Position numbers and translations under genes: made by a program
In this document: piece by piece, positions 23,082-29,953 of the stretch
Layout of the letters: every line of letters begins with the position of its first letter
How positions within the stretch are numbered: position 1 is the stretch's first letter
Notes under the pieces: generated by a model
Database searches by the model: none
What the model saw: the letters and a program-made list of their open reading frames with translations, nothing else
What the model was told of the DNA's origin: nothing
DNA from: Streptomyces inusitatus
GTDB lineage: Bacteria; Actinomycetota; Actinomycetes; Streptomycetales; Streptomycetaceae
Reading direction: 5' to 3'
Length of the DNA: 40,887 nt
Assembly (NCBI RefSeq): GCF_014651115.1
Contig: NZ_BMWG01000037.1
Coordinates: 1-40,887 of the forward strand

Positions 23082-25322
23082 TCAGTTCCTCGACGGCGCG
23101 GTCCGCGCCCCGCGTATCCGGACGAAGGCCGCCGCGCAGCCGAGGGCCAGTGCCAGCGGCAGCGCGACCGGGGCCAGCGGGCGCTGGAGCGCCCAGCCGC
23201 AGACGGTGAGCAGCCAGAGCACGCCCCACCGGGCGGCGACCGGAAGCCTGGTGCCGCGTGCGATCGCCAACACCGCGAGCAGGGCGAGCAGCTGACAGAG
23301 CGTCGGCAGCCAGCGCAGCAGCGGTTCCGGGCCCGCCAGACCCCCGGCAGCCGCCAGGAACCCCGCGGGCCCCTCGTACCACGCGCCGTCCACCGGCTCC
23401 GGTTCCCAGCCGAGCGCCGCCGGGGCGGTGTGCAGCGAGACGAAGGTGACCAGCAGCAGCGCGCCCAGCAGCGCGGGGCGCGGGCGCAGCAGCGACAGGG
23501 CGGCGCTCTGGATCACGATCAGCAGCACCCCCGCCGTGACGGTGACCGGCGGCAGCGCCCGGAGCAGTTCCGCGCCCGAGAGCTCGTGGAGCGCGATGTC
23601 GGGCACGCTCAGCAGTGGCCCCCAGAACAGCGCGGCGGCCAGGGCGAGCAGCAGCCACAGCACCGGCGCGATCCGGCTCTCGGAGGCGGCGGGACCGGCC
23701 CGCTCGCCCTGGTCCGGTCCGCCGGCCGGGAGATACACCGGGATGCCGAGGGCGGGGGTGGTGTCCTCGTGCGCGCCGCGCAGATACGCGGCCCGCCGCG
23801 CCCAGTCCGCCCCGTACTGCCGGGCGTACTCCTCGGCGGCCTCCCGCCGTTCGGCGGCCTTGCGCGCCCAGGTGGTGCCGTACTCGATCCGCTCGCCCCG
23901 CCACCGCCCCCGCCACCGGCGCAGCAGCGCGGCCGGCCGGGAGGGGCCGGGCTCACGGCCGGAGAGGGCGGCGCGCAGACCGGGCGCGGAGACCAGCGCC
24001 ATCAGGGTCATCGACCCCAGCATCGCCCAGCCCGCGCCCGCGATCCCGGTCGGTCCGAGCAGGAGCGCGGCGCTGCCCAGCACCAGGGCGCACATCGCGC
24101 TCTGGAGCGCGGCGAGCATCCCCGTACGCCCCTGGACGCGCAGCACCCCGATGTACAGCTCGACGACCACGCGCGGCAGCGCGGCGGCGGCCAGCAGCCG
24201 CAGCACGGTGGTGCCGTTCTCGGCGTACGCGGCTCCGAAGGGCGCGAGGATCTGCGGCGCGAAGACCACCAGCACCAGCACCACCGGCACCAGCAGCACG
24301 GCCATCCGGCGCAGTGCTCCGCGCACCCCGGCGGCCAGGGTCTCGGGGCTGTGGGAGGCGTGGGCGGTGAGGGAGGAGGCCATGTTGATGGCCATGAACT
24401 CCATCGTGCCGCCGACGGTGTAGGCGATGTAGAAGAAGCCGTTGTCGGCCGCGTCGAAGCGGACGGCGATCATCACCGGCAGCAGGTTGATCATCGCCAG
24501 GGAGAAGAGCGCACCGGCCGAGTCCCCGGCGAGGAAGCGGCCGATCTCCCTCGTCGAGGGCGGTTCGCGGTCGCGGTCGGCGGCGCTCTGGCCGGGGATG
24601 AGCCTGCGGAAGATCAGCCAGGCCAGCGGCAGCACCGACAGGGCCATCGCGGCGGCCCAGGAGACGAAGATGCCGAGCACCGGCAGGGCCGTCGCGAACG
24701 CGGCGAGCATCAGCAGCTTGCCGAGGGAGAAGACGGCGTTGCCGACCGGCACCCAGACGGCCTTGCGCAGCCCGGTCAGCACCCCGTCCTGGAGGGTCAG
24801 CAGCGCCCAGCCGACACAGGCCGCGATGAAGAAGAGCCCCGGCCCGAGGCCGTCGAGGGGCTCGTAGGAGGAGCCCCAGAGATCGAGGGTGAGGAGGAAG
24901 ACGACGGAGGCCAGCGTGACCACCAGCGAACTGGCCAGATAGGTGCGCCACACCAGCGGGCCGGTGGCGCGCCCGGCCCGGGGGACGTAGCGCACGACCG
25001 CGCCGATCATCGTGGTCGCGGTGATCGAGGCGAGCAGCCGCATGGCGGCGATGGCGGCGGAGCCCTCGCCGACGGCCTCCTTTGAGTAGTAGCGGGCGGC
25101 GACCAGCCAGAAGCCGAGGCCGAGCGCGGCGGAGACGCCGGTGGAGAGCATCAGGGCATAGGCGTTGCGGAACATGGAGTCGCCGCCGCTCTCCTCCTCG
25201 GGGAGGGCGGCGGGCTCGGTGCCGGTGCCGGTGCCGGTTTCGGTGCTCGGTCGCTCGGATTCGGACGGCTCGGGCTGCTCGAACGGCTCCGACGGCTCGC
25301 GCAGCCGGATCAGCTCAGCCAC
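23082..25322 (-). CDS. Wzx/MATE-type flippase with an added membrane domain
   Basis: The product has 746 residues. After an acidic 45-residue leader, residues about 50-470 form a twelve-helix polysaccharide flippase fold: FRNAYALMLSTGVSAALGLGFWLVAARYY at the first helix, AIAAMRLLASITATT, then FYIAYTVGGTMEFMA. This matches MATE/Wzx transporters of lipid-linked sugars. A charged linker (RKAAERREAAEEYARQYG, near 490-545) leads to a second membrane domain at 548-746 that resembles residues 50-258 of the next protein. GTG 25322 overlaps the end of a short upstream frame and has no strong ribosome site of its own. It is probably the export step of the glycan pathway. Confidence 0.85.
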   Translation of the reverse strand: MAELIRLREPSEPFEQPEPSESERPSTETGTGTGTEPAALPEEESGGDSMFRNAYALMLSTGVSAALGLGFWLVAARYYSKEAVGEGSAAIAAMRLLASITATTMIGAVVRYVPRAGRATGPLVWRTYLASSLVVTLASVVFLLTLDLWGSSYEPLDGLGPGLFFIAACVGWALLTLQDGVLTGLRKAVWVPVGNAVFSLGKLLMLAAFATALPVLGIFVSWAAAMALSVLPLAWLIFRRLIPGQSAADRDREPPSTREIGRFLAGDSAGALFSLAMINLLPVMIAVRFDAADNGFFYIAYTVGGTMEFMAINMASSLTAHASHSPETLAAGVRGALRRMAVLLVPVVLVLVVFAPQILAPFGAAYAENGTTVLRLLAAAALPRVVVELYIGVLRVQGRTGMLAALQSAMCALVLGSAALLLGPTGIAGAGWAMLGSMTLMALVSAPGLRAALSGREPGPSRPAALLRRWRGRWRGERIEYGTTWARKAAERREAAEEYARQYGADWARRAAYLRGAHEDTTPALGIPVYLPAGGPDQGERAGPAASESRIAPVLWLLLALAAALFWGPLLSVPDIALHELSGAELLRALPPVTVTAGVLLIVIQSAALSLLRPRPALLGALLLVTFVSLHTAPAALGWEPEPVDGAWYEGPAGFLAAAGGLAGPEPLLRWLPTLCQLLALLAVLAIARGTRLPVAARWGVLWLLTVCGWALQRPLAPVALPLALALGCAAAFVRIRGARTAPSRN

Positions 25323-25467
25323 CGGTGACCCGGGTGTTCTGGTGCGCGGACGCCCTCGCGGGCGCCCGACGGCATGACGGTACGGACACACGTTCTCTGC
25401 CCACGCGCCGGCGCACCAGCTCTTCCCTCGCTGTGCGCGCGGCCGGGCAGCCCTCCCCACGAGCCAT
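25315..25467 (-). CDS. Possible 50-residue leader ORF before the flippase gene
   Basis: ATG 25467 is preceded by a very good ribosome site (GGGGGGAGAAA). The frame runs 50 codons to a TGA that overlaps the GTG start of the flippase gene by eight bases. The peptide is basic and arginine-rich (ARTAREELVRRRVGRER) and has no recognisable domain. The better ribosome site sits here rather than at the flippase start, so the frame could couple translation of the export operon. Alternatively the site serves an undetected start of the flippase in another way. The coding evidence is weak. Confidence 0.35.
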   Translation of the reverse strand: MARGEGCPAARTAREELVRRRVGRERVSVPSCRRAPARASAHQNTRVTGG

Positions 25468-25493
25468 TTTCTCCCCCCAACGGGCCCCCGCTC

Positions 25494-25522
25494 AATGTGA
25501 ACCAGTCGCTCCGGCCCGTCAA
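25494..25522 (-). promoter_or_regulatory. Probable promoter of the flippase operon
   Basis: On the minus strand TTGACG (25517-25522) is followed, after 17 bases, by CACATT (25494-25499). The -35 matches the vegetative consensus well and the -10 only partly. Transcription would start near 25487, 20 bases before the leader ATG. Confidence 0.45.
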
Positions 25523-25532
25523 TTACGCGGAA

Positions 25533-25559
25533 GGGCCCCTTCCTTGGCGGAAAGGGCCC
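25533..25559 (-). terminator. Hairpin terminator after the sigma-factor gene
   Basis: GGGCCCCTTCC (25533-25543) pairs with GGAAAGGGCCC (25549-25559) as an 11-bp stem with one G-U-type mismatch and a five-base loop. It lies about 40 bases beyond the sigma-factor stop and upstream of the flippase promoter, so it separates the two leftward units. Confidence 0.6.
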
Positions 25560-25599
25560 GGTCCCGGCGGGTGCGGCGGGAGGTTCGACGGGGGGTCGG

Positions 25600-26535
25600 T
25601 CACTCGGCCGGGGTGAGGCCTTTCCGCAGCTTGATCAGGGTGCGGGAGAGCAGCCGGGACACCTGCATCTGAGAGATGCCCAGCTCTTCGCCGATGTCCG
25701 ACTGCGTCATGCCGGCCACGAAACGGAGGGAGAGAATTTTACGGTCCCGTGGTGCGAGGCTTGCGATCAAGGGCTTGAGGGAGACGATGTTCTCGATGCC
25801 CTCGAGTCCGTCGTCCTCGTATCCGATGCGGTCCGCGAGGGTGGCGTCCGCGCCCTCGCCCTCCTCGCCCCGGGTGCGCGCGTCGAGCGAGCCCGCGGTG
25901 TAGGCGTTGCTCGCGACCATGCCCTCGACCACCTCGTCCTCGCCGATGCCCAGATGGACGGCGAGTTCGGCGACGGTGGGAGAGCGGTCGAGCTCCTGGG
26001 CGAGGTCGTCGGTGGCGCGCGCCAGTTCCAGGCGCAGCTCCTGGAGTCTGCGGGGGACCCGGACCGACCAGCTCGTGTCCCGGAAGAAGCGCTTGATCTC
26101 GCCGATCACGGTCGGCATCGCGAAGGTGGGGAACTCCACGCCCCGGCTGAGGTCGAAGCGGTCGATCGCCTTGATCAGGCCGATGGTGCCGACCTGGATG
26201 ATGTCCTCCATCGGCTCGCTCCGGCCGCGGAAGCGGGCGGCGGCGAACTTGACCAGCGCGAGGTTCAGTTCCACCAGGGTGTTGCGGACGTACGCGTGCT
26301 CGTGGGTGCCCTCTTCGAGGTGTTCGAGGCGCGCGAAGAGGGTCTTCGAGAGCGCTCTCGCGTTCAGCGCTCCGGGCTCCCGGTCCGGGCTCCCGTCCGG
26401 GACGGCGCTCTCGTCGGGGACGGCGCTCTCGTCAGGAACGGTGCTCTCGTCCGGGGCGGCGTTTGCCGTGTGGTCCTGCGGGTAGCGGTGTCGGGACGCG
26501 TCGGTGGCGGGTACGGGGGCCGGCCGTGGTGACAT
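25600..26535 (-). CDS. sigI: SigB/SigF-family RNA polymerase sigma factor
   Basis: The protein has 311 residues. Region 2 reads LVKFAAARFRGRSEPMEDIIQVGTIG, KAIDRFDLSRGVEFPTFAMPTVIGEIKRFFRD and SWSVRVPRRLQE, the signature of stress/development sigma factors of the SigB/F/G group. Region 4.2 is MTQSDIGEELGISQMQVSRLLSRTL. The N-terminal 50 residues carry VPDESA repeats. ATG 26535 has GGAGGAG at good spacing. Genes for an STAS and a GHKL protein run divergently next to it, as with sigI/arsI/prsI of S. coelicolor, so it is probably held by an anti-sigma ATPase and released by the unphosphorylated STAS protein. The symbol rests on that context. Confidence 0.9.
   Translation of the reverse strand: MSPRPAPVPATDASRHRYPQDHTANAAPDESTVPDESAVPDESAVPDGSPDREPGALNARALSKTLFARLEHLEEGTHEHAYVRNTLVELNLALVKFAAARFRGRSEPMEDIIQVGTIGLIKAIDRFDLSRGVEFPTFAMPTVIGEIKRFFRDTSWSVRVPRRLQELRLELARATDDLAQELDRSPTVAELAVHLGIGEDEVVEGMVASNAYTAGSLDARTRGEEGEGADATLADRIGYEDDGLEGIENIVSLKPLIASLAPRDRKILSLRFVAGMTQSDIGEELGISQMQVSRLLSRTLIKLRKGLTPAE
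26401..26454. repeat. 18-bp tandem repeats in the sigma-factor gene
   Basis: Three copies of an 18-base unit (GACGGCGCTCTCGTCGGG and close variants) lie head to tail. They encode repeated VPDES(A/T) in the acidic N-terminal extension. Units are in frame, so copy number could change without breaking the gene. Confidence 0.8.
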
Positions 26536-26858
26536 GGGTCTCCTCCATCGTTCTCGGCACATGGCTGCCGATGCCGTGCATGCGCTGCGGTGAGCGGCGC
26601 CTCCAAGCCGGTCGTGTGGTGGACGGGTTTTTCCGTGCCCTACCAGCCCTACCTGTTTTCGACGGCCCGTTGCAAGTGGCAATTGCCCGATATGAGCGCT
26701 TCCTGAGGGGGGTTCCACTGGCCTGCCCGCACCCGGAAGGCGTAATGTCGGCGGAAGTCGCGGTGAGAGCCACTGGGTGAACCACTGGGTGAGCCACCCC
26801 GGGTCCGCCGCGTCGGACAGGTCACAGCAGAGGCATGAAACGGCGAAGAGGAACGGGC

Positions 26859-27227
26859 ATGGACCGCGGGACGGCCGGCAGCGCGAATCGTGGCCGGCTT
26901 CAGGTCGGGGTTCGGACCGAGGGCCTGAGTGAAGTCGTGAAACCGTCGGGTGAACTCGATCACCATACGGCCGCGTTGCTGAGCGAGCCCCTCGACGAGG
27001 CGCTCGCGCAGGGGCGCTCCCGGCTGGTGGTGGACTGTTCGGAGCTGGAGTTCTGCGACTCGACCGGACTGAACGTACTCCTCGGCGCCCGGCTCAAGGC
27101 CGAGGCCGCCGGGGGAGGCGTCCACTTGGCCGGGTTGCTGCCCGTGGTGGCACGGGTGCTGGAGATCACCGGGGCGGAGGCGGTCTTCACCGTCCACCGC
27201 TCCGTGGAAGAGGCCCTGTCCGTCTGA
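26859..27227 (+). CDS. arsI: Anti-anti-sigma factor (STAS)
   Basis: The protein has 122 residues. The STAS domain has VKPSGELDHHTAALL, then LVVDCSELEFCDSTGLNVLLGA. The serine in DSTGL is the expected phosphorylation site. Unphosphorylated, such a protein binds the anti-sigma ATPase and frees the sigma factor. ATG 26859 is preferred over ATG 26835 because GAGGA lies six bases in front. It is divergent from the sigma-factor gene across 323 bases and is followed by the GHKL gene, matching the S. coelicolor ArsI arrangement as I recall it. Confidence 0.9.
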   Translation: MDRGTAGSANRGRLQVGVRTEGLSEVVKPSGELDHHTAALLSEPLDEALAQGRSRLVVDCSELEFCDSTGLNVLLGARLKAEAAGGGVHLAGLLPVVARVLEITGAEAVFTVHRSVEEALSV

Positions 27228-27438
27228 CACGGACGTGACGGAGGTCTCAGGGGCGGCCGGGGGGATTCCGCCGAGGGCGTGTGACGGGTGTCGTCGTCAC
27301 GTGTCAGGGCAGGAGAACCCCGCGAGCCCGCGCGGAGGGCCGGGTGTCCGGTACTCCGCACGCAAGAGCGGTGAACGCGGGAAGCGGCGGTGACGCCGGT
27401 ATCCATCACGACTGGTGAATCGGTGAGGTGAAGCGCTG
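27228..27438. other. Spacer between STAS and GHKL genes
   Basis: About 210 bases without a credible gene. No clear terminator or promoter was found. The spacing allows either read-through or a separate promoter for the anti-sigma gene. Confidence 0.4.
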
Positions 27439-27930
27439 ATGAGCACCACCCGGCCGCAGCCGGGCGAACTCGGCCCCGAGCCGAATGGCGTACTCGGGGG
27501 CCTTCCCCCCGCCACGCCCGGGGGGCCGGTGCGCAGCCTCGCCCTGGGCAGCGCCAGCGGAATCGTCCCGCTCGCCCGTGACTTCACCCGCCAGGCGCTC
27601 TACGACTGGGGGTGGCTGCCCGCCGCCACCGCCGACCGCCGGGCCGCCGCCGAGGACGTACTGCTGGTCGTCTCCGAGCTGGTCACCAACGCCTGTCTGC
27701 ACGCCGAGGGCCCGGACGAGCTGAAGGTCGGCTGCGACGGCGAGGTGCTGCGCCTGGAGGTCTCCGACCGGGGCGCGGGCCAGCCCGCGCCGCGCACTCC
27801 GCACCGTGCCGGACGCCCCGGGGGCCACGGGATGTTCATCGTCCAGCGGCTCTGCCTCGACTGGGGCGTCGTCAGGGTCCCCGGCGCGCCCGGCAAGACG
27901 GTCTGGGCGGAACTCGCCGCGCCCGGATAG
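27439..27930 (+). CDS. prsI: GHKL anti-sigma factor (serine kinase type)
   Basis: The protein has 163 residues. After a 35-residue leader, a GHKL ATPase fold shows the N-box VVSELVTNACLHA (Glu80, Asn84), G1 DRGAGQP (Asp110) and GGHGMFIVQ. This is the SpoIIAB/RsbW-like class that binds its sigma factor and phosphorylates the STAS partner. GAGGTG lies before ATG 27439. Its neighbours are the STAS and sigma-factor genes, so the target is probably the sigma factor at 25600. A terminator follows directly. Confidence 0.9.
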   Translation: MSTTRPQPGELGPEPNGVLGGLPPATPGGPVRSLALGSASGIVPLARDFTRQALYDWGWLPAATADRRAAAEDVLLVVSELVTNACLHAEGPDELKVGCDGEVLRLEVSDRGAGQPAPRTPHRAGRPGGHGMFIVQRLCLDWGVVRVPGAPGKTVWAELAAPG

Positions 27931-27953
27931 CAGGGCCCCGCCCGCCGGGAGAG

Positions 27954-27976
27954 GAGCACGCCGAACCGGCGTGCTC
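27954..27976 (+). terminator. Rho-independent terminator after the anti-sigma gene
   Basis: GAGCACGCCG (27954-27963) and CGGCGTGCTC (27967-27976) form a perfect 10-bp stem with a three-base loop, followed by TTTGTCTT. This is a classic intrinsic terminator, 24 bases beyond the stop codon. Confidence 0.85.
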
Positions 27977-28071
27977 TTTGTCTTCCCTCCGAGGGGTATC
28001 CGGCGTACCTTGAGCGCTCGATCTGATGAGCCGTCAGATGCGGGCGGCTTCCGGCTGAGGGGAACGCTGAG

Positions 28072-28794
28072 GTGGGACACCGGAGAGGGACGGCTCTCGC
28101 GCTCGCGGCGGCGCTGGCGGGCCCGGCGCCGCTGTTCGCCGCACCGGCCGCGCGGGCGGCCGTGGTGGACGTCGAGTACAAGTGCCAGACGCCGATCGGG
28201 GTGAAGACGGCGGTCTCGCCGATCGACATCGAGGCGGTCCGCAGCGGCGACTCCTACCGGCTGACGATGTCCTTCCAGAAGGGCGTCTCGTCCAGCCCGG
28301 TGGAGCTGGGCAAGGGCGCGATGACCCCCAGCGCACGCGTCGAACTGGGCGGCGCGGAATCGGGCGCGGTGGCGGTCTCCGGGCCCGCGAACACGGAGGC
28401 GATCCCGGCCGACACCCCCATCAGGATCAGCGATCTCTCGGGCACGTACACACCGAAGAAGAGCGGCGAGGTCACCTTCACCGCCGGGGTGCTCACCATC
28501 AAGGCGCTCGGTACGACGACCACCTGCACTCCGCGGAACGACCCCGGGCCCTCGCTGAGGCTGACGGTGACGGGCACGGGTACGGGATCCGACTCCGGCG
28601 GCACGGACTCAGGAGGGTCCGGCTCCGGGGGCTCCGGCTCCGGCGGCTCGGGAGCCGAGGAGGAGCTTCCCAGAACCGGCCCGCTCGACTCCGCCGCCGC
28701 GCTCGGCACCCTCGGCGGCACCGTGCTGCTCGCCGGAGCCGCCGGGGTGCTCTGGCTGACCCGGCGCGACGGCGGCCGGCGGACCGCGGACTGA
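28072..28794 (+). CDS. Exported protein with LPRTG sorting signal
   Basis: The protein has 240 residues. A signal peptide (RRGTALALAAALAGPAPLFAAPAARA) precedes a beta-rich domain that starts VDVEYKCQTPIG and contains SYRLTMSFQKGV and GTYTPKKSGEVTF. This is the kind of domain found in Streptomyces DUF6801-type surface proteins. A Ser/Gly linker (about 170-195) is followed by LPRTG (199-203), a hydrophobic helix and a TRRDGGRR tail, so it should be linked to the wall by a sortase. GTG 28072 follows GAGGGG. No sortase gene is in the window. Confidence 0.85.
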   Translation: MGHRRGTALALAAALAGPAPLFAAPAARAAVVDVEYKCQTPIGVKTAVSPIDIEAVRSGDSYRLTMSFQKGVSSSPVELGKGAMTPSARVELGGAESGAVAVSGPANTEAIPADTPIRISDLSGTYTPKKSGEVTFTAGVLTIKALGTTTTCTPRNDPGPSLRLTVTGTGTGSDSGGTDSGGSGSGGSGSGGSGAEEELPRTGPLDSAAALGTLGGTVLLAGAAGVLWLTRRDGGRRTAD

Positions 28795-28796
28795 CG

Positions 28797-29696
28797 ATGG
28801 ACGAGGCGGACACGGAGCCGGGCCGCCGGACCCCCCGGCCCCCCGCACGGAGACGGCGCGCCCGCCCGCTCGCCCTGCTCCTCCTCCCGCTGCTCGCCGC
28901 GGCCCCCGCCGCACCGGCGACCGCGGCCGACGCCGGACCGGAGACCGCCCTCTCCCGGCAGCGCGCCGCCCCGGGCGAGGAGATCACCGTCAGCGGCGCC
29001 GGCTGGCGGCCGGGAGCCCTGCTGACGCTGCTCCTCTGCGGACAGAACATGATCGGCGGCACCAACAGCTGCGCCAACGCCGAGGGCCGTGCCGTCACCG
29101 CCGACGCCGGGGGCTCCTTCAGCCGGAAGCTGCCGGTGGCGAAACCCCCCGTACCCTGCCCCTGTGTCATCCACGCCGCGACCGTCACCGGCGACCGCGC
29201 CGCCCGGGACGCCCCCTTCGCCGTCGCGGGCCACCCCACCGCCCCGCTGCCCCGGCCCGCAGGCGGAAAGCTCGCCGTACTGACCGTCCCCCGGCTCGAA
29301 GGCGAATCCGGCATCCTCGTCCGCTTCGGCGCGCCCCCCTCCCGGCGGCTCGCCCTCACGGTCGGCAACCTCGGCACCGCCCCGGTGACCGACCCCGTCC
29401 TCCGCCTCGGCACGGCGCACGGCGTCTACGCGCCCGAGTGGCAGGAGCGCCGCTGGCGCGGCACCGTACAGCCCGGCGAGAAGGCCCGGCTCACCCTCCC
29501 CGTGGAGCTGCCCGCCGGGGCGTACGGCGACTACCGGATCTCCCTGCGGCACGGCGGCCGGACCCTGCTCACCCACCCCTGGGACGTGCCCCGCCCCTGG
29601 GGCGTCACCGCCTTCTGGATCCTGCTCGCCCTCGTCGTACCGGCGGCCCTCTTCCGCGCCGCGACGGCCGTCCTCGACCGGATCCGGCCCCGCTAG
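28797..29696 (+). CDS. Secreted membrane-anchored neocarzinostatin-like protein
   Basis: The protein has 299 residues. An Arg-rich start and hydrophobic stretch (to about residue 44) form a signal peptide. EITVSGAGWRPGALLTLLLCGQN, then SCANAEG and PPVPCPC supply Cys81, Cys92, Cys121 and Cys123, resembling neocarzinostatin-family folds. A C-terminal span (about 270-290) would keep it in the membrane. It starts two bases after the LPRTG gene stop, so the two are probably co-translated, though the ribosome site is weak. The TAG stop lies within the left inverted repeat of the MITE at 29693-29858. Function is unknown. Confidence 0.82.
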   Translation: MDEADTEPGRRTPRPPARRRRARPLALLLLPLLAAAPAAPATAADAGPETALSRQRAAPGEEITVSGAGWRPGALLTLLLCGQNMIGGTNSCANAEGRAVTADAGGSFSRKLPVAKPPVPCPCVIHAATVTGDRAARDAPFAVAGHPTAPLPRPAGGKLAVLTVPRLEGESGILVRFGAPPSRRLALTVGNLGTAPVTDPVLRLGTAHGVYAPEWQERRWRGTVQPGEKARLTLPVELPAGAYGDYRISLRHGGRTLLTHPWDVPRPWGVTAFWILLALVVPAALFRAATAVLDRIRPR

Positions 29697-29858
29697 GGCC
29701 TGTCTGACGGATCTTGCTGGGCTCCCGGGCCCTGGCACCGCGCCTTGCCGCGTTGTCGTCGGTCGCCAATACACCACATTGGCTCCCTCCTCCGCCTTGC
29801 AATCCACGGCACCAGACCCCGCTCCCTGATCCAGCCTGATCCGTCAGACAGGCCCTAG
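29693..29858. mobile_element. MITE-like element B
   Basis: Perfect 21-base inverted ends begin and end with CTAG: CTAGGGCCTGTCTGACGGATC at 29693-29713 and its exact complement at 29838-29858. The 166-base element encodes no transposase. Its core shares GCCCTGGCAC, GCGTTGTCGTC, GTCGCC, CTCCCTCCTCCGCCTTGC and CACCAGACCCCGC with element A, while its ends are different. It lies at the 3' end of the neocarzinostatin-like gene and supplies its stop codon. Confidence 0.8.
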
Positions 29859-29884
29859 ACGCTGGGAGGCAATCGGGTACGGGA

Positions 29885-29924
29885 AAGGCCCGCCGCGCCG
29901 GTGGGGACCGGTGCGGCGGGCCTT
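29885..29924. terminator. Strong hairpin terminator between convergent genes
   Basis: Two 18-base arms (29885-29902 and 29907-29924) pair with a single G-U-type mismatch around a GGGG loop. The hairpin sits between the rightward gene ending at 29696 and the leftward transporter ending at 29954, so it can stop both. Confidence 0.75.
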
Positions 29925-29953
29925 GCCCTGGGGCGCTCAGGCGGGGGCGGGCG

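Noticed and set aside
26649..27409. Leftward frames over the STAS gene
   Set aside because: The STAS domain on the plus strand is clear; the opposite frames are shadows.
29693..29858. Element B as a pure transcription terminator
   Set aside because: It may form a long hairpin, but the shared core with element A and the CTAG ends point to a mobile element; a better terminator lies at 29885-29924.
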